From assembly GCA_036417435.1 (NCBI GenBank), contig CM070902.1:133847886-133911885 (forward strand): a stretch of 64,000 bases of DNA. The letters run 5' to 3'. The translations under genes and the position numbers were made by a program. The notes beneath the pieces are model-generated. The model was not told where the DNA came from. It made no database searches and worked only from the letters and a program-made list of their open reading frames with translations. Below are positions 1 through 9,499 of the stretch, in pieces; positions within the stretch are counted from its first letter, which is position 1, and every line of letters starts with the position of its first letter. The DNA comes from Inia geoffrensis (lineage: Eukaryota > Chordata > Mammalia > Artiodactyla > Iniidae).

Positions 1-475
1 AGTATATGCCATACTGCTATAAATAAATGATTGAATAAATTAATAGATGGAGAAGTAAATCTTTCTTACAAAAGAATTCCAAGTAATGTGTGGATACTAC
101 CACCCCACAGGAGTGGAGCATAAGTCCCTCCCTCCCTTGAAGGGAAAAACCATTAGACAAAGCCAGATGGGGACACCTGGCCTGAAATCCTCAAAACTGT
201 CAAAGTCATAAAAAACCAGGAAAGACTGAGAAACTGTCACACAGTGCAATGTGTGATATCCTGGATTGGCTCTTGGAGCAGAAAGAGGATATTAATGGAA
301 ATCAAAATAAGTCTAGAGTTTAGTTCGTAGTAGTATACCAATGTGGATTTCTGTTTTGACAATTAACAGATGGTACTGTAAGACGTGAAAATGGGGAAAC
401 TGGCCGGGGAGGTATATGAGAATTCTTTGCAACTTTTCTGTAAATCTAAAATCATTACAAAGTAAAAAGACTTTT
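1..475 (+). repeat. Old LINE-1-like 3' end fragment
   Basis: The stretch ends with wording typical of ancient mammalian L1 (L1M-type) 3' ends: an AACTGG..GGGTATATG-like segment, then CAACTTTTCTGTAAATCTAAA and an A-rich tail near 455-475. The 5' limit lies outside the window or is unclear. No intact reading frame is present. The assignment is from memory of the family and has not been aligned. Confidence 0.45.
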
Positions 476-487
476 TTTTTTTTGAAG

Positions 488-832
488 TGTGTGTTACCAA
501 ACGAAAGTTCATATGCCCAATTCACAGTGAGGCCAAACAAACCAAAATGTAGGAGTTTGGGGCAGAGAAAGCTTTATTGCAGGGCCAAGCAAGGAGAATA
601 GGTGGCTCATGCTCAAACAAACAAACAAACAAACAAAACCCATACTCCCCAAAGGGTTTCAGCAAAGTATTTTTAAAGGCCAGGTGAGGGCTGGGTGTCC
701 CAGGGTAAGTGATCAGCTCCTGCACTGTTCTCTGATTGGTTTATGGTGGGGTGACAAGGTGGTGTCACAGGAGTTAACATTATCAATCCTTAGGCACCAG
801 TAGGTCTGGGGGGTATGTGCTCGATCATCACA
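488..832 (-). repeat. Solitary ERV-type LTR, minus strand
   Basis: Read on the minus strand, the segment starts TGTGATGATC and ends near GGTAACACACA, so it has the TG...CA form of an LTR. It contains an AATAAAGC polyadenylation signal (plus-strand TTTATT at 573-578) followed by a short R/U5-like tail, and an ACCAATCAGAGA CCAAT-type box upstream. A (CAAA)n run at about 614-638 is an internal expansion. No gag, pol or env sequence adjoins it. No target-site duplication is evident, so the ends are approximate and the subfamily is not named. Confidence 0.55.
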
Positions 833-2786
833 TAGTTAATTTCTTTGTTTGGTGGTGGTTTTAGCATCTGAAAAACAACTCAGGAAATGTGCATCAGATA
901 CTGTTATTTAGGTAATTCAGAGAGGAGCTAAAGCAGAAGATATGGGGGAGGGGTCTATCCCAGGAAGACCCCATAGGGTCCTGCTCAGTTACATGTTGGG
1001 GTGGGGTTGGGGGTTGGGGAAACTTGAGCTTGTTTGTAGGCTGAGAATAAATAAGTCAACTGGTATGTATGGGCAGGGGTACTGGGGCGGGGAAGGAAGA
1101 ATGTTTTATCTATGCACAAACAGAAGAAGATAGGAAAAGTGTAGACCAGGAGTAGAGAAAAAGACATTTCAGTGAAGGAAGAGGTGATATTGGGCAGTAG
1201 TCTTTAAACATTTTTGCTTGTGTCCCCTCCAAAAGAATGTTGAAAAACTGGAAGTCTTCAGTCTCAAACCTATCAGCTGAATCGTATCAGAGAAAATTTC
1301 CATCTCATTTCATAATTCTGATATATAGCTGGATTGGTGAGGCAGGGCCTTGCTCCAGGTTGGTTACCTGGATATGTCAAATGAGGAGCCACCCATGAGT
1401 TTTTCCTGATTTGAGCTCAGGGACTGTCCTCCTACATAGAACTGTTCCTGTGGGGCTTCAGACATATTTGCACCCTGGATCAATGTACACTTAGAAGAGT
1501 GATTTGGAATGGGTGAGAGGCCTACTTTTCTTGATCAAGTAGGGAAAGGCAAGCGGAAGTGGGAGAAAAGCCTGAACCCTCGTTTCAGGAAAGAGGGCAT
1601 TTGGGAATGAAGAACCAGGAAATAGATTTGCTTCAAACCTCTGCCCTCATCCCTCTTGAGGACTTCCATGTACCCCTGATTTGAAGATCATGGTAGAGGA
1701 CCTGAAAAGTGTGGCATAAAGCTGGGGAAGAAGAGGACTTTCTCAGGACCAGCAAGGGGAGGACTGTTTTGTGTTGAGGTCATAGCTGAAGGGGGAGCTA
1801 GTTAATTTCCAGCGATGCTTATCCAGTTTTCCCTGCTATCTCTGCCCACCGGAGATGGCTCATCTTTTTTCTCCTCCTTTGTCTCCCCTCCCTTTTCCTG
1901 TGTCTGATTTATTTGTGACTGTCCAGTGGCACCTTGAGCACCCTTCTTTTGGTGAAGTGATTTTTGCAGTGTCCTCATTAAACAGCATCCCATTGAAATG
2001 AAGTAAAAATTCTTAGATTTGACCGACGTAACTTTTAGACCAAAAATGCCATTAAAGAGTAGTATCATTGAATGACTGTTGTGGACCAAATGCATGCATT
2101 GAATGAATATTTAACAGTTCTGATTAAGGCAACTTGTTTTAAAAACATTTTTTTATTAAAGTATGTTAGATTTTGCCTTCTATCTCCTAAATTAAAAATA
2201 TATATATAAACATACATTTTAAAACGTATGCCTGTTTATATTTTGCCAAATAAATGATGGAACACTTGAAAGATGATTCTGTTTTCACTCTTGGATAACA
2301 ATATGTAGGGCACATTTGTGATTGTACTTAAGATATCGTTATATATGCCATCTGTTGTTGCCACTACATGTGTGCAAGTGTCATTTATAAAGCTCATTAA
2401 TTTAAAGAGCTAATAAAAAGGCACTCTTGTGATTCAAGAACCCATTTCAGGTAGTAAAACAGTCTGTCCCACTCACCTTATAAATTCTGCCCTGTTTATT
2501 AAATTGTGTACCTTACTTTTTTGTTGTTAGCATACTTGGTCACTGTAGGCTTGGTGAATTCTGGAAATGTAGAACTGATTAGCATATTCTCACCATACTG
2601 AGAAACTTGTTATTTTGATATATAGATGATATTTTGCTGTCATGTAACATCTTTCCATTCATTTATTTTTAAAGACTTATTTTGAATTGGCTTTATTAGG
2701 CAATACATGAATAGGGCAGAATCCCATCTAGCAACTAGAAGGGTGTTCCCTCTTTCCATTATTTTCATTAGAAATTCTTCACTGTA
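833..2786. other. Non-coding stretch, no gene seen
   Basis: No coding potential or recognisable repeat stands out. Two G-rich runs at 998-1019 and 1071-1092 fit G-quadruplex patterns. The short open frames here have no recognisable product. It lies 5-6.5 kb upstream of the AFF1 promoter. In human, a longer AFF1 isoform starts much further upstream, so this could lie in that isoform's first intron. Confidence 0.5.
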
Positions 2787-2910
2787 GGGAATTCCCTGGC
2801 AGTCCAGGGGTTAGGACCCTGCGCTTTCACTAGGTTCAGTCCTTGGTCTTAAGATCCCACGAACGGTGTGGCAGGGCCAAAAAAAAAAAAAAAAAAAAAA
2901 CCCCACAAAA
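2787..2910 (+). repeat. CHR-2-like tRNA-derived SINE
   Basis: It begins GGGAATTCCCTGGCAGTCCAG, has a degenerate box-B-like GGTTCAGTCC, and ends in GGCAGGGCC plus about 20 A. A 10-bp target-site duplication CTTCACTGTA flanks it (2777-2786 and 2911-2920). Confidence 0.9.
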
Positions 2911-2920
2911 CTTCACTGTA

Positions 2921-3701
2921 CTGGGCAATTACTAGGACAGTCCTAACATTTTAAAGGGGCAGTGAAGATTGACAGATGATCGTACCCATTAAAGTCTACA
3001 GAGCCTCAGGCCCTCCTTAGGTGAGCTGCAGGGGGATCATGAACATCAAAGTATAGCAAATGTCATGTGCATAGGTCTGTATCCTCCAATCTCATCAGAA
3101 AGGCAAAGAATTCTGTCCCCCCAAAAGGTTAAGAATGTCTTTTGTTCAGTTTCACTGCTGAACAAGACTGTGGGTTGGATACAATGGTGTTTTCAAAACA
3201 CTTGGAGATAATAACACTCACGTGTGTATTGCAGAACTTCTTCAGCCACATGGAGTATCCAATTCCAGAATAATTTCTCCTGCACTTTCCTCTAGTATTG
3301 TTAGATCTATTACAAATCGAGTGTAATCCCACATCTGTTTCAAATTACTCTCACTAATTTATGTTACAAATGATCTTGAGAGCCCTGGGAATCTCAGGTA
3401 TAATCCCGGTCTGCTGTTGATTTCATGTTTCCGTGTGTGTAAATATTTGCTGTATTCTTTCATTTCCTCATCTTTAGTGGAACAGAACAATTAACACAGT
3501 TCACAGGGGAAAAATGTAATTTTAATATAAGTGATGTTATATTTCTAGCCAGTGATAAATGGAAATTTTGTGAGTAAATGCTGTTATGCAATATTGTTTC
3601 TGCTTACTTATATGTCTGATATCAATTTAAAGGATAAATGATCATAGTTGGTATTTAGAACAAGAGAAAGATGGGGGAAAATGGCAAGCAAAAAATTTGG
3701 G
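2921..3701. other. Non-coding stretch, no feature seen
   Basis: AT-rich sequence between two SINEs. I see no exon, RNA gene or recognisable repeat. Confidence 0.5.
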
Positions 3702-3913
3702 GGGGCTTCCCTGGTGGCGCAGTGGTTGAGAGTCCTCCTGCCGATGCAGGGGACATGGGTTCGTGCCCTGGTCCGGGAAGATCCCACATGCTGCAGAGCG
3801 GCTGGGCCTGTGAGCCATGGCCGCTGAGCCTGCGCGTCCAGAGCCTGTGCTCCTCAACGGGAGAGGCCACAACAGTGAGAGGCCCGCGTACCGCAAAAAA
3901 AAAAAAAAAAAAA
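3702..3913 (+). repeat. CHR SINE, short A-tailed subtype
   Basis: The tRNA-related head (GGCTTCCCTGGTGGCGCAGT, with box B GGTTCGTGCCC) is followed by the unique body ending GTACCGC plus an A-tail. The flanks share AAAATTTGG / AAAATTTTGG as a probable target-site duplication. The subtype recurs at 16247, 54136, 57634, 58115 and 61960. Confidence 0.92.
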
Positions 3914-4169
3914 TTTTGGAGAGTAGACTTTTGCCTAAATTTATGCTTTGTTTCCTTCAAGGTTTATCATTCTTCTATTGCAAAAGAATACACATGTGCA
4001 GTGGTATTTTATTGTCTGATAGAGATTTCTTATGAATGAAAATAAATGCTGTCCAACCATGATACTTAAAATGACTGAGGGATTATAAACCAATACTGAA
4101 TCAAAGAGCTCACCTTTATCTTTGAAGTATGCGTGATCTAAGCACATCGTTCTCACATGTAAGCAGACA

Positions 4170-4290
4170 AGTATTAGGTGGAGAATTTGTTGAAGTGCAT
4201 ATCCCTGAGACCTCCCCCTACAAAGATTTTGATTCACTAGTTCTGGAGTCTGTGGTTTTAACACATGACACAGGTGATTTGATATTTTAC
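4170..4290. repeat. MER5-like hAT (Charlie) fragment
   Basis: The wording (GAATTTGTTGAAGTGCATAT, then ATTTTGATTCACTAG, then CACAGGTGATTTG) resembles MER5A-type non-autonomous hAT elements. It is degenerate and the ends are not defined. Confidence 0.4.
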
Positions 4291-4400
4291 CAAAGCTGAT
4301 CTGGATGCTAAGATTCTACACAGGAATAGCTATAATATAATAATATTACTTTTAATATAAGAGAAGCCATGATGATTGTGGAGAGCTGGAGGAGACATGG

Positions 4401-4420
4401 AAGTATCAACAAGTATCAAC
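4401..4420 (+). repeat. Ten-bp tandem duplication
   Basis: AAGTATCAAC occurs twice in direct succession. It is a simple local duplication with no evident function. Confidence 0.8.
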
Positions 4421-4439
4421 AAATGGCATGGAATAAGTT

Positions 4440-4956
4440 TGCACCCTCAAATTATTAAGAACCCCAAAGAGTTTTTGTATGTGTGTGTTTTATCTATTGA
4501 CACTTGTGGTATTAAAAATTAAAATTGAGATATTTAAAATATTAAATTCTTTAAAATAATAAACCCATTACCTGTTAACTTAAATAATATTTTTATTTGG
4601 GAAAAAAAACTATTTCCAAAATAAAAAATTTAGTAAGAGGAGTGGCATTATTTTACATTTATGCAAATCTCTTTACTGTCCAAACTAATAGAAGACAGCC
4701 AGATTCTCATCTGCTTCTGTGTTCAATCTGTTGCAATGTTATTTTGGTTGAAATATATGAAGAAGATGCAGCCTCACAGAAAATGGAGGAGTATTTTAAT
4801 ACCTTTTTTGATATTATATCAAAACTCTACAAGTCATAGTTTCTTAAGGTTAGTTGCAATGTGGAATTTGAAATCATATCATTGAACTTTTTTTTGATAT
4901 ATTAAAATCCATTGGTCTGTCCTGCACGTTCAATGGATCTTTTACCCATGCACGAT
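4440..4956 (-). mobile_element. hAT transposon remnant, part 1
   Basis: This AT-rich segment has the wording of a widespread old mammalian DNA transposon (starting near CCCCAAAGAGTTTTTGTATG). It appears contiguous with the transposase-bearing segment beyond the SINE at 4957-5350. The assignment to the same element is an inference from position and style. Confidence 0.5.
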
Positions 4957-5350
4957 TTAAAAAAAATTTATTTAACTAATTTATTTATGGCTATGTTGGG
5001 TCTTTGTTTCTGTGCGTGGGCTTTCTGTAGTTGTGGTGCGCAGGGGCTACTCTTTCATTGTGGCACACAGGCTTCTCATTGTGGTGGCTTCTCTTGTTGT
5101 GGAGCACAGGCTCTAGGCGTGGGGGCTTCAGGAGTTGTGGCTCACAGGCTTAGTCAGTAGTTGTGGCTTACGGGCTCTAGGGCGCAGGCTCAGTAGTTGT
5201 TGATCGCGGGCTTTGGAGTGCAGGCTCAGTAGTTGCGGCGCACGGGCTTAGTTGCTCCGTGGCATGTCTGATCTTTGTGGACCAGGGCTCGAACCCATGT
5301 CCCCTGCCTTGGCAGGCAGATTCGTAACCACTGTGCCACCGGGGAAGTCC
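4957..5350 (-). repeat. CHR SINE, long subtype, minus strand
   Basis: The T-rich/ATTTATTTAT left end is the reversed 3' tail. The body repeats CAGTAGTTGTGGC-type units, and the right end CACCGGGGAAGTCC is the reversed tRNA-like head. It splits the hAT fossil, so it is younger than that element. Extra CAGTAGTTG units make it longer than other copies. Confidence 0.9.
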
Positions 5351-5580
5351 GTACGCAGGTCTTCTAAAACCACATTCATTACTGTCCTTACCTCATCGGG
5401 AAAGTCTTTAAGTATTGGGAAGCTGATAGGCTCACAGTGGCAGATGTCATTTTCCAAAATGCTTGAAAACTCAAATTTTATCATTGGCAATAAATACTGT
5501 CAGTTTTCCTTGAAGAAACAGACTCACTTTGTTCATTTTTGAGAAAATGATTACCAAATACCCAAGTCAGAATAACCACA

Positions 5581-5623
5581 GTTCGTCAATTGTTCTTTCA
5601 ATTGTTCGTCAATTGTTCTTTCA
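5581..5623 (+). repeat. Twenty-bp direct repeat, 23-bp period
   Basis: GTTCGTCAATTGTTCTTTCA occurs at 5581-5600 and again, identical, at 5604-5623, with ATT between. Confidence 0.95.
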
Positions 5624-5624
5624 G

Positions 5625-5676
5625 TTTTTTTTCATGGACTACCATTTCTTTAGAAATGGTAGTCCATGAGAAAAAA
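5625..5676. repeat. Near-perfect palindrome inside hAT fossil
   Basis: Arms 5632-5649 and 5652-5669 are exact reverse complements over 18 bp, with a 2-nt TT loop. Beyond one T/G mismatch (5631/5670), a T-run pairs with an A-run for six more positions. Confidence 0.95.
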
Positions 5677-6105
5677 CAGCTATTTCAAATTGCAACTCAA
5701 TTATACAAGTGCATTTCTTCTAGACAACCACTGTACTTCACTCTGCAGCAGCAGAGTGCTTCATGTTGACTTCCCAGTTTGTCACAAAGAACATTAAAAT
5801 GACCTGTACTCAAGGGTCAAGATTTAAGAAAAGTAGTAATTCCTACTGCTCGCTTCATTAAGGACATGTGTAAAGAAAACTGACCTTTTTTTCTTTTTTA
5901 AACTGCTGAGTGAAGAGCCACTGCCTTGATTAGTGCTAAGGTGCCAGCAGTTTCCCCACAATTGCTTTTGCACCATCAGTGCAAATGTCAGCACAGTGAA
6001 AAAGACAAATAATGTCTTTGTGTTATTCTAAAAATAGCTTGACCTCTGAGAAGGTCCTGGGGACTCCCAGGAGACCACGAATCACACTTTGAGACCCACC
6101 ATAGA

Positions 6106-6879
6106 GATGCTTTGGGCCTTCCACCCGCCAGCCCCCACCCCCCAGCTTTGCAGTTTTTGGTGCAGATGTCAACATGTCTATCCATGACTCCTTAGCAGTA
6201 CAGTGTGGAGTATCTCTTTGGGAGATGGTGTCACTGTCATGATTCTAGGTAGAATAGAGAGTCCACGGGGCCAGCATTCACTTCATTTAGAGTTTGCAGC
6301 TCCTACAGTGTGCTGCTGCTCCGCATGAGACGCTGAAGCCTAACCTCTCTCCTGCTCAACGACGTTTTTCCCTGCTTAGCTTTAGGCACAGTTTAAATTT
6401 AAATGCCTTCCCTGGCCCCCTTAGTAGGACACGGTTTCGTTTGTACTTACAGTGTTTAATATATTGTTGGCTTGCATCCTCAGTCATTTTCTAAAAATTT
6501 GTCAGTTCCTTAATTACTTCTTTAAGTACCATCTGAGTTGCTGTTTCCTTTTAATCTGAATGTTGTCCAATAAAAGAGAGGGCGTTTTTTAAAAAAAAAA
6601 GACGGCGCTTTGTACATATTTGTTTCAATGTAACGAAATCAAAACTGAAAGCTAACAAGGTCAAACAAGTGTGCGTTAGTTGCACATTTCCTGACTGCAA
6701 GCATTGGCACGATCAAACGTAGCGAACGTGTTTTACTGCTGTGGTTTATTCCTTGTTCACTTCAGCCTCTTGGGACCCAATTTTCAACAAATATTCAAAT
6801 TGGGGCTGGAATTCTGAGCGCCCGGGTACTGCGTGTTCCGCCAGTGTGTGTTTGTACATTGTGTTAAAACCTGACGAGA
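6106..6879. other. Upstream flank of the AFF1 promoter
   Basis: No gene or clear repeat is seen. Base composition changes from AT-rich to GC-rich towards 6880. A short A-run interrupts it near 6590. Confidence 0.5.
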
Positions 6880-7450
6880 GAGCGGTGGCCAGCAGCCTGC
6901 AGGCGGGGCTCCGCCGCGGTCAAGCCAGCTGGGCTGCGTCGGCGGTCGGGCTCTGCGCCCCCGCCCGGCGCAGCCTCGGGCTGGGCCGGTGGAGCGCCGT
7001 GCCCTTTTAAGGAGGCGGACCGTACCACCAGAACTTTGTTGAAGGGGGTGTCCAGGCGAACTCGGACAACTTTAACAGAGCCGAAGGACGATTTCCTTCA
7101 CCTTCTGACGCGGGCCGGAGTTCTAGTGCTGCCTGGCGGGAGCTGCGCGTTGGTGGGCTTTGCGCGAAGGGAGCCCTTCGGTTTCCCTTCTCCGGAATCG
7201 CCCGGAGGGATCTCACTCGGTCTGAATTCAGACACGAAGCTCCCCGGGCCGGTCCAGAGTGTAGTTTGCCTGCAGAGGCCCCAGTGCCCGGATGTCCATC
7301 AGGATTAGCGCGAGCCAATACGCTCGGAGCCCGAGGCTGCGCTGAGGACGCCCGGACTCGGGAGCAGGTAGTCCGGTAAAATCGGGTAGTCGCGCTGGGG
7401 AATCGTCCCCGCCCGGCCCCGGCAAATGGTGAGCGCGGCGCTGGCAGAAG
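6880..7450 (+). promoter_or_regulatory. AFF1: CpG-island promoter of AFF1
   Basis: This is the only long CpG-rich stretch in the window, and it ends just before the first coding exon. It has no TATA box at a useful place. Visible candidate sites are GC boxes (GGCGGGGC at 6902-6909; CCCCGCCC near 7408-7415), a perfect CArg/SRF-type site CCTTTTAAGG at 7003-7012, and a CCAAT box at 7315-7319. A CCAAT box usually lies 60-100 bp upstream of transcription start, which would put one start near 7380-7420, but CpG promoters often start at several points. The exact start cannot be read from sequence. Confidence 0.8.
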
Positions 7451-7503
7451 GGCCGCGGGTTGAAGGCTCTGATGGACAGGAGACCTTGAGCTCTATAAAC
7501 TGA
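7426..7503 (+). other. In-frame upstream ORF, 25 codons
   Basis: ATG at 7426 (fair context, G at +4) opens a 25-codon frame (MVSAALAEGPRVEG...) closed by TGA at 7501-7503. It is in the same frame as the AFF1 start and ends one codon before it. A second 5-codon frame, ATG at 7472 to TGA at 7487-7489, lies inside it in another frame. Both count only if transcription starts upstream of 7426. ATG|GTGAGC at 7429 could instead act as a splice donor. Confidence 0.45.
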
Positions 7504-7506
7504 ATT

Positions 7507-7523
7507 ATGGCAGCCCAGTCAAG
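7507..7523 (+). CDS. AFF1: AFF1 first coding exon (coding part)
   Basis: ATGGCAGCCCAGTCAAG encodes Met-Ala-Ala-Gln-Ser plus the first two bases of a Ser codon, followed by the donor GTAAGG at 7524. This matches the known N-terminus of the main AFF1 isoform. The split codon (AG) joins exactly to the C that opens exon 2 at 41694. The start has A at -3 and G at +4, a strong Kozak context, and an in-frame TGA sits at 7501-7503, so translation cannot start further upstream in this frame. The exon's 5' non-coding part runs back into the CpG island to an unknown start. Another AFF1 isoform uses a different first exon far upstream, which I do not see here. Confidence 0.93.
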
Positions 7524-8909
7524 GTAAGGCAGGCACCGAGAGAAACTTTTAAAATGTGTTAGTGGCTAGGAGAATTGAAGGTTGCAAGGGAAGGGTTGGG
7601 GTGCTGCGAAGAGGACGAGCAGGAAGCAGCTTTGTCATTGCTTTCTCATCATACCTGATGCTGTGGTTCTTTATTTATGTCAGATAAAAAACAGTTTGGA
7701 GAATATACTAGACAATTTCTGCAGAGAGGAGGGGGTTGAGTTAAAGTTAAGATTAAAGTTAAATTTCTCGTCTCTTCCAAAAATAATTATTTTCAGAAAA
7801 ATAAAGTTGATTTAACTTGTCTGCCTTTGCCCAAATTGTCCTTTAGTTTCTTTGTGCACCTCCTTCTGGTTCTCCTGATTTTTTTTCCCCCCTCTCCGCT
7901 AATGCCTTGAGCAGAATTTTAGAAATCGATTAATGTGAAACAGTTCGCCTTGGGGGAGGTGGTTGAGAATTTGCCTGGTAAGTGACTGGAAATTTTACTG
8001 CCAGAATGTACGATTGCACATAAAACGGCACAGCTTGCGTGAATCTGCTGAGTAGGCAAAGACCAGGAATGTATCGGGGTTGGTGAAGGGGAGAGGATAA
8101 TGAACTGCAGTTGCTGTCAGAGGAACGCTATTGTAAGAACCTCCAGCCCTGACTTTCCATGGTTTGTTACTTTTTTTGTAATGAGGCTTTAAGATTGATG
8201 ACAAGGCATTAGTGATTTTTATGAAATTCAAACTGTTGTGTATGATTTCATTTTAGTTGTGACAGCAGTTGGTGCTAAAGGAAGTCTACAATTTAGATAT
8301 ACATTCTTTTTAAACTTTCAGTTTTACTGGAAAGTACTTTGGTGTCCCATTTAAATTAATGAGAGCTCCTCAAGTTGCTTTTTGATGTAATATAGTGATT
8401 TGGGGGAAATCTTACAAGGCTAATCACATTTCAGGTCTGAAGACCCGGATAGGTCACTCAAAGAAATAGATGCTTTAAGCTTAAAGTTTGGGCCTGATGA
8501 GACTTTGAAATTTTTTCCTAAGAGATAGAACTTTCTAGGAAGAGAGAGAACTTGACTATATAGAGCGCCTCTATGTGCTTTGTATATTTAATCCTCTAGA
8601 CTCTGGTTTATCCCCTGCCCCCATTTTATTGGCTGTTCTAAGAGAGAGGTTCTTAACTTGTGGCCATGTAGTAGGAAAACTTGGATGAGAAACAAAAGTT
8701 GCATCTTTATTTATGCTAACCTTGACTGAAATTTAACTGCCAAAAGGGTCCATGGCATCAAAACCTTAGATTAAGATCACCTGCATGATCTAAGAAATTA
8801 AATGGTATCTAACAGAGCTCAATAATAGAAAGCTGGGATTTGAACTCAGATGTGAGTGATTTCAGTGTCTGAACCCTTAAATTAATTAAGAATAAAATGA
8901 GGTAATAAC

Positions 8910-9115
8910 TAAATTGGACACTGCTGTGTGCCAGGCACAGCAACTGTAATTGGATTACCTCTTTGAATCTTCTCAGTCACTTAAATAGGTAAGTACTTGT
9001 ATTTTTTCACATTTGTTCAGGAAACTGAGGCTCAGCCAGTCTGTTTCTTGCTTGAGGCCACACAGGTAGAGCAGTGCCTGCCTGACTTCTGAGCCGCCCT
9101 GCAGCATTTCCTTAC
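8910..9115 (-). repeat. MIR SINE, minus strand
   Basis: Diagnostic reversed MIR wording is present: GTGTGCCAGGCAC, GGAAACTGAGGCTCAG and GGCCACACAGGTAGAGCAG. The copy is old and diverged. Confidence 0.75.
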
Positions 9116-9350
9116 TTCCAGGCTGCCTCTTTAATGCTGAGATGAGGTGTTGAAAGGGAGCTGCAATGCCTCAGTCTAAATGCGCAAAAAGCAATTTCTG
9201 CTAAAAGTACTTTGCTACAAGATGTAAAAATCCGAGTTATCAGTATGGTAGTTCAATTTGCTAGTAGTCGAAATAGGAGGACTGTACATATTCTGCTTTT
9301 CTGCCTGGCCTTCAGATGTGCCCTTGAACTAAGAACAAAGCCACGATGTC

Positions 9351-9485
9351 TTTTTTTTTTTTTTTTTAATTTTTTGGCCTCACTGCATGGCACCTGGGAA
9401 CTTAGCTCCCCAACCAGAGATTGAACCTGTGCCCCCTGCATTGGAAGTGCAGAGTCTTAATGAGTGGACTGCCAGGGAAGTCCCC
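9351..9485 (-). repeat. CHR-2-like SINE, minus strand
   Basis: A poly-T left end (reversed A-tail), TTTTTTGGCC, and reversed head GCCAGGGAAGTCCCC. The target-site duplication AAGCCACGATGTC / AAGGCCATGCTGTC flanks it (9338-9350 and 9486-9499). Confidence 0.88.
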
Positions 9486-9499
9486 AAGGCCATGCTGTC

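Larger units (their letters stand above)
5351..6105 (-). pseudogene. Decayed hAT-superfamily transposase fragment
   Basis: On the minus strand, 5941-6000 encodes CADICTDGAKAIVGKLLA, which matches the C-TDGA region of hAT transposases of the Charlie/ZBED5-like type. A one-base loss then shifts the frame, after which TAGTLALIKAVA-like sequence continues; a further block reads HFNVLCDKLGSQHEAL. Stops and frameshifts show it is dead. Near 6053-6105, reversed CTCAAAGTGTG-type wording resembles a hAT terminal region. A palindrome at 5625-5676 and a direct repeat at 5581-5623 lie inside it. Exact subfamily is not determined. Confidence 0.65.

Noticed and set aside
7036..7308. 90-codon + strand open frame in the CpG island
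   Set aside because: High GC content makes stops rare; no family resemblance. It lies in promoter sequence.
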